NCBI RefSeq assembly: GCF_900116765.1
Contig: NZ_UETC01000007.1
Span: 1 to 64,000, forward strand
Length of the DNA: 64,000 nt
Origin: Jannaschia seohaensis
Lineage (GTDB): Bacteria > Pseudomonadota > Alphaproteobacteria > Rhodobacterales > Rhodobacteraceae
Reading direction: 5' to 3'
Below, one piece after another: positions 25,531 to 37,405 of this stretch; the first letter of the stretch is position 1, and every line of letters begins with the position of its first letter. A model generated the notes under the pieces. It did no database searches, had not been told where the DNA came from, and saw only the letters and a list, made by a program, of their open reading frames with translations. The position numbers and the translations under genes are program-made.

Positions 25531-26745
25531 TCAGGCGCCCAACTGGCGGTTGCGCCGGATCGTCAGCACGATCGCCACGACCGCAGCATAGGCCGAGACG
25601 ACCATCAGCAGCTCCAGCGGCAGCGGCGTGGCTGCGCCCTCCAGCATCTTGCCCGCAAAGCCCGAGAGCGCCGCGCCGCCGCCGATCATCATCGCGCCGC
25701 CCAGACCGCTCGCCGTGCCTGCCAGATGCGGTCGGACCGACAGCATGCCCGCCGTGGCGTTGGGGATCACCATCCCGTTGCCCAGCCCCAGGAAGGACAT
25801 AAAGCCGAAGAACAGGTAAGGCCCGCTGAAGCCAGACAGCGTCAGGACCATGAGCACGGTCAGCCCCGCCGCCTGCAGCAGCGACCCGCCAAGGATCATC
25901 CGGTCGACGCCCAGCCGCTGCGAATACCGGCCGGAGACGAAATTGCCCAGGAAATAGCCCGCCGCCGGGGCGCCGAAGAAGAAGCCCAGCGTCGCCGGGT
26001 CCATTCCGAACAGCACCGCGCCGACATAGGGCGATCCGCCCAGATAGGCGAAGAACGTGCCCGAGGCGAGCGCCGAGGCCCCGCAGTAGCCCCAGAAACG
26101 TTGGGAGGTCAGCAGTTCGGGATAATCGCGGACCTGGTCGCGGAAGGATCCGCCCGACCGCGGCGCCGTCTCGCCCAGGTCGTGCCAGGTCCAGGCCAGG
26201 ATCGCCGCGCCCGCCGCCAGCAGCAGCCAGAAATTGGATTGCCAGCCGAACAGGCTCTCCAGCCAGCCGCCCAGGACCGGGCCCAACATCGGCACGACGG
26301 ACATGCCCATGGTGACATAGCCCAGCATCGAGGCCGCCTTGTCCTGCGGGTAGAGGTCGCGGACGACGGCCCGGCTCAGTACCATGGCGGTCACGATGGC
26401 CGCTTGCCCCATGCGGAAGGCGAGAAAGACTTCGATCGTCTCGGCCATGAGGCAGCCGATCGTGGCCAGCATGAACAGGGCGATCCCGCCCATGATGACG
26501 GGCCGCCGTCCGTAGCGGTCCGAGAGCGGGCCGACCACCAGTTGCAGCACCGCGTTCATCCCCAGATAGAGGCCGACCGACAGCTGCATAGTGCCGTAAT
26601 CGGTGGCGAAATACTCGGCCATCGTGGGCAGCGACGGCAGGAAGACGTTCATCGACAGGGTCGACACGCCGACCAGCGCGACAAGCGTCAGAATGTGTGG
26701 GGGCGTGCGTTCGGGACGCACAGGAAAATCTGTCATCGTTGTCAT
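25531..26745 (-). CDS. Bcr/CflA-type MFS efflux transporter
   Basis: A 404-residue MFS protein with twelve helices. It follows the Bcr/CflA drug-resistance subfamily: ILTLVALVGVSTLSMNVFLP, SLPTMAEYFATDYGTMQLSV, GPLSDRYGRRPVI (loop 2-3 motif), and SRAVVRDLYPQDKAASMLGY. Members export chloramphenicol, bicyclomycin or sulfonamides, but chromosomal copies often have other substrates. It lies between the ScfR-like regulator and pccB on the minus strand, and shares a divergent control region with pccB. Confidence 0.88.
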   Translation of the reverse strand: MTTMTDFPVRPERTPPHILTLVALVGVSTLSMNVFLPSLPTMAEYFATDYGTMQLSVGLYLGMNAVLQLVVGPLSDRYGRRPVIMGGIALFMLATIGCLMAETIEVFLAFRMGQAAIVTAMVLSRAVVRDLYPQDKAASMLGYVTMGMSVVPMLGPVLGGWLESLFGWQSNFWLLLAAGAAILAWTWHDLGETAPRSGGSFRDQVRDYPELLTSQRFWGYCGASALASGTFFAYLGGSPYVGAVLFGMDPATLGFFFGAPAAGYFLGNFVSGRYSQRLGVDRMILGGSLLQAAGLTVLMVLTLSGFSGPYLFFGFMSFLGLGNGMVIPNATAGMLSVRPHLAGTASGLGGAMMIGGGAALSGFAGKMLEGAATPLPLELLMVVSAYAAVVAIVLTIRRNRQLGA

Positions 26746-26824
26746 GTCGAGGCGCTACGCCTCCGTGTCCATCCTGTCCATTCCGCTCGGCGCACAGGTG
26801 CGTGTGCGAAGCGCGGTGCGGTGC

Positions 26825-26881
26825 GCAAAAGAATTTGCCGTTTTGCCAAAAAGAGAAGCTGAATATTCCGGGCTTTGCAAA
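26825..26881. promoter_or_regulatory. Candidate ScfR/PccR binding region upstream of pccB
   Basis: GCAAA at 26825-26829 and TTTGC at 26834-26838 are inverted half-sites separated by exactly four bases. A further TTTTGCCAAAA lies at 26841-26851 and a full TTTGCAAA at 26874-26881. The cluster lies in the 205-bp divergent gap before pccB and fits the reported PccR core (TTTGCAAA halves spaced by four). Confidence 0.55.
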
Positions 26882-26950
26882 TATTCCGAATGACGCTTCC
26901 ACCGCGCGCTCCGAGCGCGTAACCCATTTGGAAGGGAAGCGGAGGGCGTC

Positions 26951-28479
<1,529 letters not shown>

Positions 28480-28483
<4 letters not shown>

Positions 28484-28842
28484 GCGACTGGCGCCCAGAT
28501 GGCCGCGGCTGGTGGGAGCGGCGGGACGGCGCGGCCTATGCGCTGACCCGCCGGATGCCGCCGCGCTGGGACGTGATGGCCCGGACCTGCCTGCCGGATC
28601 TCGGACGGCGGCGGCTGGCGCATGCGGTCCGTCAGGATATGTGGCGTGCCTTGCAACGGGTCCGTGGGTTCTCGCCCTTGGTGGAGGTCGTGAGGGAGGA
28701 CGGTCTTTGCCACCTGCGCGCGGGCGGTCGTGTGGAGGGCCCGCGCCCGCCCGACCTGCCCGCGCGCATCCAGTCCCTGCTGGACGACCCGCGCAGGCGG
28801 GCGGCCTGGGCGCGGGCCGCGGCGCATCGGGGGGCGGCATGA
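28480..28842 (+). CDS. Conserved hypothetical protein translationally coupled to pccB
   Basis: A 120-residue basic protein, rich in Arg and Trp ([20 protein letters not shown]), with no signal peptide or known domain. Its GTG start overlaps the pccB stop (GTGA). I believe a similar frame follows pccB in other Rhodobacteraceae, which would suggest a role with the carboxylase, but I cannot check this. It reads well in codon use. Confidence 0.65.
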
Positions 28843-28893
28843 CGGGAACGCGCGACCGGGGTCGGGGCGTTGGGATGGCGGAAGGAGACCGCC

Positions 28894-29157
28894 ATGACCA
28901 AGGACCACGGGCCGAGTATCAAGGACGACGAGACCTACGAAGCGCTCCGCGAGGACGGCGCCTCCAAGGAGAAAGCCGCGCGGATCGCCAATGCGCAGGC
29001 CGCGCCGGAGCAGTCCCCGGGGAAGGCCGGCGGAAACTCGCCGCCCTACGAGGCGTGGTCGAAGGATGCGCTCTACGAGCGCGCGCAGGAGCTTGGGATC
29101 GAGGGCCGCTCGGACATGGCCAAGGACGCGTTGATCGCCGCCTTGCGCGCAGGTTGA
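28894..29157 (+). CDS. Small DUF7218-like protein with Rho_N-type C-terminus
   Basis: An 87-residue hydrophilic protein. The first half (MTKDHGPSIKDDETYEALRE, then DGASKEKAARIANAQAA) resembles DUF7218; the second (YEAWSKDALYERAQELGIEG through LIAALRAG) resembles the Rho termination factor N-terminal helix-extended-loop-helix motif, which binds nucleic acid. GAAGGAG lies 7 bases before ATG 28894. Function is unknown; a stress or nucleic-acid role is a guess. Confidence 0.75.
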   Translation: MTKDHGPSIKDDETYEALREDGASKEKAARIANAQAAPEQSPGKAGGNSPPYEAWSKDALYERAQELGIEGRSDMAKDALIAALRAG

Positions 29158-29531
29158 GCGCGGGGCTGCTGGCGCTGGCCTGCGCCGCGCCCGCCTGGGC
29201 GCAGGGCGTGCCTTCGGGGCAGGCCGTCGTGTTGTGGCAAGTTCTCTGGGAGCGGGTGGAAGGCCAAGGAACTCAAGCGGTTCTGCGCTTCATTGCGCCC
29301 GGGGTCGGCGCCGAGGGCGGCGTCGATTTCGAGGCGGCCCAGGCGGATATGGACTGGCTCTGCGAGACCCATGGCGTGCCGGTCGCGGCGCTGCCTTATG
29401 CCAGATCCGACGATGTGGTCGTCGAGATCACCGACCGCGCGGTTCCCCGCGGGGAGACCGATCCGGAGGCGGTGCGCTACTTTTCCGTCTATCGAATCGA
29501 TGGCGAGACCTGTCTCTCGGAGGGCTTTTGA
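29154..29531 (+). CDS. Small secreted protein, DUF6497-like
   Basis: About 125 residues. A hydrophobic leader ends AACAAPAWAQ-like (LLALACAAPAWAQ), followed by GVPSGQAVVLWQVLWERVEG and a mature domain with two cysteines (WLCETHGVP and GETCLSEGF). I placed the start at TTG 29154, which overlaps the previous stop (TTGA); a GTG near 29053 is the alternative and would add a long basic leader. The family name is from memory. It is probably periplasmic. No function is known. Confidence 0.6.
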   Translation: MSAGLLALACAAPAWAQGVPSGQAVVLWQVLWERVEGQGTQAVLRFIAPGVGAEGGVDFEAAQADMDWLCETHGVPVAALPYARSDDVVVEITDRAVPRGETDPEAVRYFSVYRIDGETCLSEGF

Positions 29532-29640
29532 TGCAACGCGGCAACAAACTCTTGCGGCGAGTCGCGAATCCGTCGCAGCCTGCCGGCAGCGGCGGTGCGT
29601 CCTGCGCGCGCCGCTTTGTCTGCCAAAGAAGGAGAGAGAC

Positions 29641-29766
29641 ATGCGTAATTTCTTTAAGCTGGCCGCCGTTCTCGGCGTCACCGTTACCCTGGCCGCCTGT
29701 GGCGCCCCCGAGGAAGAAGAGCCCGTCATCATCGTCGAGCCCGAGCCCGTCAGCACGAAGTACTGA
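29641..29766 (+). CDS. 41-residue lipoprotein
   Basis: MRNFFKLAAVLGVTVTLAAC is a type II signal peptide with lipobox LAAC at residues 17-20. The mature part is only about 21 residues and acidic: EEEEPVIIVEPEPVSTKY. AAGGAG precedes the ATG. The neighbouring lipoprotein at 30004 has the same plan and a similar tail, so the pair look like paralogues. Too short for automatic gene callers in many cases. Confidence 0.75.
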   Translation: MRNFFKLAAVLGVTVTLAACGAPEEEEPVIIVEPEPVSTKY

Positions 29767-30003
29767 CCGCAGGGCGGCGGCGGCCCCCGCGCCGTCGCCA
29801 ATTCCGCATCAATCTGGTCATCGGGCCGGGTTTGGTGCGGCACGGACACGGCGCGGCAACGCAATCGGGGCCATTTTGGGGCACCCGTATCGCGGCCAAA
29901 TCCCGCGCGGTAACCTTCTGACAGATCGCGGCAGAGCGATCCCAATCTCGGGCGGCGTCGTAGGGGACACCCTGGCGCCGCCCGTCAACGTCAGGAGACT
30001 GGA

Positions 30004-30150
30004 ATGTCGACCATCCTCAAGGCCTGCGCCGGCCTCGCCGCCCTCTCGCTGCTGGGAGGCTGCCTGCTGCCCAACCCGCAGGCCGAAGAAATCGTTATCG
30101 TCGAGCCTGCCCCCGTTGTGGCCGAACCCGTGGGCGGCAAGTACGACTGA
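30004..30150 (+). CDS. 48-residue lipoprotein, paralogue of the one at 29641
   Basis: MSTILKACAGLAALSLLGGC carries a lipobox (LGGC, Cys20). The mature tail reads [21 protein letters not shown], which aligns with EEPVIIVEPEPVSTKY of the neighbour around the shared VIVEP core and C-terminal Lys-Tyr. AGGAG lies in TCAGGAGACTGGA before the ATG. Function unknown; presumably anchored to the outer or inner membrane with a short periplasmic tail. Confidence 0.75.
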   Translation: MSTILKACAGLAALSLLGGCLLPNPQAEEIVIVEPAPVVAEPVGGKYD

Positions 30151-30231
30151 TCACGCTTCGGGGCGGGGGATCTCTCCCGCCCCGACCCAGACGCCCGCCG
30201 CCGCGTGCGCCCCGTTCCGTCGGGGGGCCTC

Positions 30232-30624
30232 ATGCTGAAACATCGCGGCTTTCCCGGGCGGCTCCCCTCCACCGACCTGCAATTCACGATCCGGCGGGCC
30301 AATCCGAAAGGCGCGACGCCCCTCACCCGCCGGGAGCGCTTTCGGGACCGGAAAGCGCTGGATCGCCGCGCGGACGCGGCCTTCCTCGCCGCGCTCTGGG
30401 AGCATTTCGGCGACGAACCCTTCGAACGCGGCAATCTCGACGCCGGACGCCTGTCCTGGCTGCTGGGGCGGGAGGTCGTGGCCGTCGACGATCCGTTCGA
30501 CCCGACATCCTACGAGGCACGGCTGCGCGTGGACGAGGCCGCCGCCCGCGCGGCCTTCCCGGAGGTGTTCGAGCAGCCCGATGACGCGGATTGGGACGAC
30601 ATATGGGACGAGGACTCGGCATGA
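30232..30624 (+). CDS. Hypothetical protein, 130 residues
   Basis: A soluble protein with a basic N-terminal third (MLKHRGFPGRLPSTDLQFTI, then RRERFRDRKALDRRADAAFL) and a strongly acidic C-terminus (PDDADWDDIWDEDSA). No domain is recognised. ATG 30232 follows GGGGGG; a GTG/ATG further upstream at 30205 would add nine residues. Codon use agrees with the neighbours, so it is probably a real gene between the lipoproteins and pccA. Confidence 0.6.
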   Translation: MLKHRGFPGRLPSTDLQFTIRRANPKGATPLTRRERFRDRKALDRRADAAFLAALWEHFGDEPFERGNLDAGRLSWLLGREVVAVDDPFDPTSYEARLRVDEAAARAAFPEVFEQPDDADWDDIWDEDSA

Positions 30625-30928
30625 TCCCGCCCATCTCGAGCGCCTTTGGGCCATGTGCCGCCGATTCGGTGCCGCGCGGGACGGTGCCCTTTCGTGCCGA
30701 AGAGCCTCGGGTCACCCCTGTCTTGCACGCCCCGTCCGACAGGCCGCGCCAGCGGTCCGACCCCGGGCCGACGTGCAACCGTACCCCTTCCCTGTCCGGG
30801 CGGCGGTCGGCTTCCCCAGGTCGCCCGCTGCCCGGAATTTTTCCGGGTTCGGGCGCTCTCGTCTCACCGATTGAAACCGTCGCGCCGGTCGCCGCGTTGA
30901 AAGGGACACTGCAAACAGGAGTGATCCC
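30625..30928. other. Non-coding gap with one hairpin before the glycine-zipper lipoprotein
   Basis: About 304 bases without a supported gene. The only structure I see is CCCGGAATTTTTCCGGG at 30831-30847, a 7-bp stem with a 3-base loop. Its upstream side lacks a T-run, so it is not a classical terminator. The downstream gene has AGGAG at its start. Confidence 0.4.
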
Positions 30929-31135
30929 ATGTTCCGCGCGATCCTTGCCCTGTCCACGACTCTTGCCCTCGCGGCCTGCAACACCGGCGCCATCGACACC
31001 GATGCGGAACGCGGTCTTGCCGGCGCCGCGATCGGGGCGGGCACGTCCGCCGTGCTCGACGGCAGCGTGGCCGGGGGCGCCGTGGCCGGTGCGGCCGCGG
31101 GCGTGTTCTGCGACGATGTCGGCGCCTGCCGCTGA
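30929..31135 (+). CDS. Glycine-zipper lipoprotein, 68 residues
   Basis: MFRAILALSTTLALAACNTG has a lipobox LAAC (Cys17). The rest is a glycine-zipper segment, GLAGAAIGAGTSAVLDGSVA and GGAVAGAAAGVF, similar to small outer-membrane YMGG-type proteins, ending in CDDVGACR with two cysteines. CAGGAG precedes the ATG. It probably inserts in or coats a membrane. It is followed by a terminator at 31180, so it is separate from pccA. Confidence 0.75.
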   Translation: MFRAILALSTTLALAACNTGAIDTDAERGLAGAAIGAGTSAVLDGSVAGGAVAGAAAGVFCDDVGACR

Positions 31136-31179
31136 CCTGACCGACCTTTCGCGCGCCCCGCGGCGCGCCATCGCCATGG

Positions 31180-31210
31180 GCCGCTTCCCGACCGGGAGGC
31201 GGCTCTTTTT
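31180..31210 (+). terminator. Rho-independent terminator before pccA
   Basis: GCCGCTTCCC (31180-31189) pairs with GGGAGGCGGC (31194-31203), one G-T wobble, four-base loop, then TCTTTTT. It ends the lipoprotein transcript 48 bases before pccA, implying that pccA has its own promoter or depends on read-through. Confidence 0.75.
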
Positions 31211-31258
31211 GCAGTCCGGGCGCGGGGACGCCCGAGGGATACGACCGAAGGGGACCCG

Positions 31259-33277
31259 ATGTTCGACAAGATCCTGATCGCCAACCGGGGCGAGATCGCC
31301 TGCCGCGTCATCAAGACCGCCCGGCGGATGGGCATCGAGACGGTGGCCGTCTATTCCGATGCCGACCGCAACGCGCTGCACGTCAAGATGGCCGACGAGG
31401 CCGTGCATATCGGCCCGCCCCCGGCCGCGCAGTCCTATATCGTGATCGACAAGATCATGGACGCCATCGAGCAGACCGGGGCGCAGGCGGTGCATCCGGG
31501 CTATGGCTTTCTCAGCGAGAACGCCAAGTTCGCCGAGGCGCTCGCTGCGGCGGGCGTCGCCTTCATCGGCCCGCCCAAGGGGGCGATCGAGGCGATGGGC
31601 GACAAGATCACCTCCAAGAAGATCGCCGCCGAGGCCGGGGTCAACACCGTGCCTGGCCATATGGGTCTGATCGAGGATGCCGAGGAGGCCGTGCGCATCA
31701 GCCGTTTCATCGGCTATCCGGTTATGCTGAAGGCCAGCGCCGGCGGCGGCGGCAAGGGGATGCGGATCGCCTGGAACGACGAGGACGCGCGCGAGGGCTT
31801 CCAGGCCTCCAAGAACGAAGCGGCGGCGAGCTTCGGCGACGATCGCATGTTCATCGAGAAATTCGTCACCCAGCCCCGTCACATCGAGATCCAGGTTCTC
31901 TGCGACCAGCACGGGAACGGCGTCTATCTGGGCGAGCGGGAATGCTCGATCCAGCGCCGCAACCAGAAGGTCGTGGAGGAGGCGCCTTCGCCCTTCCTCG
32001 ACGAGGCCACGCGGCGGGCGATGGGCGAGCAGGCGCTCGCGCTGGCTCATGCGGTCGGCTACGCCTCGGCGGGCACGGTCGAGTTCATCGTCGACGGCGA
32101 CCGCGATTTCTACTTCCTGGAGATGAACACCCGGCTTCAGGTCGAGCATCCGGTGACCGAACTCATCACCGGCGTCGATCTGGTCGAGCACATGATCCGG
32201 GTCGCGAGCGGCGAAAAGCTGAGCCTGACCCAGGACGACATCAAGCTGAACGGCTGGGCGATGGAATCGCGCCTCTATGCGGAGGATCCCTATCGCGGCT
32301 TCCTGCCCTCCATCGGCCGTCTGACCCGGTACCGCCCGCCCGCCGAGACCGAGGGCTACCTGCCCGGCGTCACCCCGGACGCGCCCGTCGTGCGCAACGA
32401 CACGGGCGTCTACGAGGGCGGCGAGATCAGCATGTTCTACGACCCGATGATCGCCAAGCTCTGCACCTGGGGTCCGGATCGTCAGGCCGCCATCGAAGGG
32501 ATGCGTGTCGCGCTCGACAGCTTCGAGGTGGAGGGGATCGGCCATAACCTGCCCTTCCTTTCGGCGGTCATGGACCATCCGAAATTCGTCGCGGGCGACA
32601 TGACGACGGCTTTCATCGCCGAGGAATATCCTGACGGGTTCGAGGGGGTGGAGCTGCCCGAGGCCGAATTGACCCGCATCGCCGCCGCCTGCGCCGCGAT
32701 GCACCGGGTGGCCGAGATCCGGCGTACCCGCGTCTCAGGCCGGATGGATAATCACGAGCGGGTCGTCGGCTCCGACTGGGTGGTGACGCTGGACGGCCAT
32801 CGCTTCGACGCGTCGATGACCGCCGACAAGGCGGGTGCCGACGTCACCATCGGCGGCAAGACCCTGCGCGTCGAAGGGGATTGGACCCCCGGCGACAGGC
32901 TGGCGGCGATGACGGTCGATGGCGCGCCGCTGGTGCTCAAGGTCGGAAAGGTCAGCGGCGGCTTCCGTATCCGGTCGCGCGGGGCGGATTTGATCGTGCA
33001 TGTCCGCTCGCCGCGCCATGCGGAATTGGCCGAACTGATGCCGGTGAAGGAGGCGCCGGATACCTCCAAGCTGCTGCTCTGCCCGATGCCGGGCTTGGTC
33101 GTTCGCATCAACGTGGCCGAGGGCGACGAGGTGCAGGAGGGCCAGGCCCTGGCCGTGGTCGAGGCGATGAAGATGGAGAACGTGCTGCGCGCCGAGCGCA
33201 AGGGCACCGTCTCCAAGGTCAACGCGGCGGCGGGCGACAGCCTGGCCGTGGACGACGTCATCCTTGAGTTCGAGTGA
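31259..33277 (+). CDS. pccA: Propionyl-CoA carboxylase, alpha (biotin carboxylase) subunit
   Basis: A 672-residue protein. Biotin carboxylase fills residues 1-450: FDKILIANRGEIACRVIKTA, ATP-grasp glycine loop KASAGGGGKGMRIAW, and EMNTRLQVEHPVTE. A linker (BT) domain follows, then the biotinyl domain with EAMKMEN; Lys638 is the biotinylation site, 35 residues from the end as usual. It carboxylates biotin with ATP and bicarbonate and works with PccB. ACCGAAGGGG precedes the ATG. The pccB and pccA genes are separated by 2.8 kb of small genes, as in relatives. Confidence 0.96.
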   Translation: MFDKILIANRGEIACRVIKTARRMGIETVAVYSDADRNALHVKMADEAVHIGPPPAAQSYIVIDKIMDAIEQTGAQAVHPGYGFLSENAKFAEALAAAGVAFIGPPKGAIEAMGDKITSKKIAAEAGVNTVPGHMGLIEDAEEAVRISRFIGYPVMLKASAGGGGKGMRIAWNDEDAREGFQASKNEAAASFGDDRMFIEKFVTQPRHIEIQVLCDQHGNGVYLGERECSIQRRNQKVVEEAPSPFLDEATRRAMGEQALALAHAVGYASAGTVEFIVDGDRDFYFLEMNTRLQVEHPVTELITGVDLVEHMIRVASGEKLSLTQDDIKLNGWAMESRLYAEDPYRGFLPSIGRLTRYRPPAETEGYLPGVTPDAPVVRNDTGVYEGGEISMFYDPMIAKLCTWGPDRQAAIEGMRVALDSFEVEGIGHNLPFLSAVMDHPKFVAGDMTTAFIAEEYPDGFEGVELPEAELTRIAAACAAMHRVAEIRRTRVSGRMDNHERVVGSDWVVTLDGHRFDASMTADKAGADVTIGGKTLRVEGDWTPGDRLAAMTVDGAPLVLKVGKVSGGFRIRSRGADLIVHVRSPRHAELAELMPVKEAPDTSKLLLCPMPGLVVRINVAEGDEVQEGQALAVVEAMKMENVLRAERKGTVSKVNAAAGDSLAVDDVILEFE

Positions 33278-33391
33278 CGGCGGATCAACATATCGTGTGC
33301 CGGGCGGGCGTCCGGTCGCAGGGGTCTTTCCTCCGGGCCGGGCGCGCTCCTGTCTCAGGGCAGACAGCGTTCCGCTTTGAGGGAGACCGCC

Positions 33392-33592
33392 ATGACCGCC
33401 GATCAGGCCGACGTCCCCCACCGCATCCTCTCCTTTGCCGCCCAGATCGGGCGCTGCGCCTTGCCGCCGGAGGTCAAGGCCCGGCGGCGGGGCTGGCTCG
33501 ACGGGACGGGGGCGCACACCCCCGAAGGCCACGAGCTTTTGGACCACATCGGCGAGCGGGTGCGGACGCGCACCGTGTTCCGGGGGCTCTGA
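33392..33592 (+). CDS. Hypothetical protein, 66 residues
   Basis: A small basic soluble protein (MTADQADVPHRILSFAAQIG, then RCALPPEVKARRRGWLDGTG). GAGGGAGA lies 6-7 bases before ATG 33392, which supports translation; a TTG at 33377 would add five residues. No domain is recognised. It sits between pccA and the convergent DUF4174 gene. Confidence 0.5.
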   Translation: MTADQADVPHRILSFAAQIGRCALPPEVKARRRGWLDGTGAHTPEGHELLDHIGERVRTRTVFRGL

Positions 33593-33599
33593 GCCCCGC

Positions 33600-34082
33600 T
33601 CAGCCGTCGATCCGGCCGTCGCGGCCCTCGGCTTGCTCGCGTTGCCGCATCGGCATCTTGTCGATCGAACGGGAGATTTCGCGCACGCTCCAGGGCAGGG
33701 GCTTGCGCAGTTTGACTTGGCCGTCCTTGCCGATCAGCGTCAGCATGAAACCGCGGGGGCGCAGCCGTTCCCGCAGCGCGCTGTCGCCGGCGGGGTCGGT
33801 GTCGACGATCACAATCACATCGCGCTCCACCAGCTGGTCGAACTCCCCCGCGATCTCCTCCATCTGCTGGATGAAGGCCGGGTCGCGCGGGGAATTGGCG
33901 AAAACCACGAGGGGCCGCGCGATCCATTGGAGCGCGTCCAGGTCGACCTCCTGCGCGTTGAAAACCCGGGTCGGGTCGGCCAGCCAGGCGGCCTCCAAGC
34001 TGTCGGTATCCTGCGCGAGGGCGGGCAGGGCGGTCAGGCTCAGGGTGGCCAAGAGAGCGGTCGCTTTCAGCATGTCGGTCAT
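33600..34082 (-). CDS. DUF4174 family secreted protein
   Basis: A 160-residue protein. Signal peptide MLKATALLATLSLTALPALA is followed by a thioredoxin-like DUF4174 domain: LDALQWIARPLVVFANSPRD, then VERDVIVIVDTDPAGDSALR and RPRGFMLTLIGKDGQVKLRK. No redox CxxC is present. Start ATG 34082 follows GAAGGAC, and reading further upstream is not supported. It is divergent from the sulfotransferase-like gene. Function unknown; probably periplasmic. Confidence 0.85.
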   Translation of the reverse strand: MTDMLKATALLATLSLTALPALAQDTDSLEAAWLADPTRVFNAQEVDLDALQWIARPLVVFANSPRDPAFIQQMEEIAGEFDQLVERDVIVIVDTDPAGDSALRERLRPRGFMLTLIGKDGQVKLRKPLPWSVREISRSIDKMPMRQREQAEGRDGRIDG

Positions 34083-35145
34083 TGTCCTTCGTTCCTTCAG
34101 GAACATAGGGGCGGGCGCACGCAGGGCGAAGGGCGGTGCGGCGATTTCGGCCCAATTGACGTTCAATTCTCCGCTTAACCTGCTGGGAAGGGAGGCGGGG
34201 CTAGGCCCGGCTGTCCCCCAATCAGCCGCGCCGGAGACGACCTCATGACGCCGAAAGACATGCCCCCCATCACGCTGCATCTCGGGGCCCACCGGACGGG
34301 GACTTCCTCGCTCCAGCGCCTGCTCAACCGGGAGCGGGCGGGCCTGGAGGCGCGGGGCATCGCGCTCTGGTCGCCCAAGCAGACCCGCGCGGGGCTGTTC
34401 ACCGGGCTGCTGGGCGATCCCGGACGGCGCACGCCCAAGCGCGAGATCCACGCCCATCGCGCAGCGGGCCGCATCGCGATGCGGCGCCGCGCTCTGGCCG
34501 CCGACGGGATCACGCGGTTGATCGTCTCGGACGAGAACATGCTAGGCGGCCTGCGCGAGAACCTCCTGATGGCGCGCATCTATCCGACGGTGACGGCGCG
34601 GATGGCGCGGATCGGACCCGCCTTGCCCGGGACTGACCGGGTCTGTCTGTCGATCCGCTCGCCCGACGCGTGGTGGACCTCGACCTTCGCCTTTCTCATG
34701 AGCCGTGGCTTCGCCCCCCCCGATCGCGCGACGCTGGACGCGATTTTGCGGTCGCGCCGTGGCTGGCGCGGCGTGGTCGAGGATCTGGCCCGCGCCTTCC
34801 CCGCCGCCCGCCTGACCGTCTGGACCCACGAGGAGATGGCCGCGCGCCCCGCGGCGGGCTTTGCGCTGCTGACAGGGGCACCGCCGCCCGACGGGCCGGT
34901 GCCGCATCTCCAGGCGTCCCTGACCGCCGAGGACCTGCGTGCGCGGCTGCGCGACGAGGGCTGCATGGCCGACCTGCCCGAATTGGCGGGCGCCTATTCC
35001 CCTTTCACCCCCGACGAGCGGGCTGCGCTGCGCGACGCCCATGCCGAAGACTTGGCCTGGCTGCGCGGCGGCGCGGACGGGCTGGCCGATTTCGTGACGC
35101 GGCGCCCCGAAGAGGCGCCCCCCCGCGACAGGAAAGGACTCAGAG

Positions 35146-37284
<2,139 letters not shown>

Positions 37285-37315
37285 AGATCGTCGGCGTCGC
37301 GCGGCCCGAAAGGGC

Positions 37316-37350
37316 AAAGGCCCACCGCATGCGGTGGGCCTTTCGTTTTT
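37316..37350 (+). terminator. Rho-independent terminator after the mutase gene
   Basis: AAAGGCCCACCGC (37316-37328) pairs with GCGGTGGGCCTTT (37331-37343) and is followed by CGTTTTT. The symmetrical A and T flanks mean it can also act for the convergent PhoX-like gene. Confidence 0.9.
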
Positions 37351-37405
37351 GGTCTCTCCGCGCGGCTCGGGGCTTTCCGGGCCGCGCCGATCGCGCGGGT
37401 CCGGG

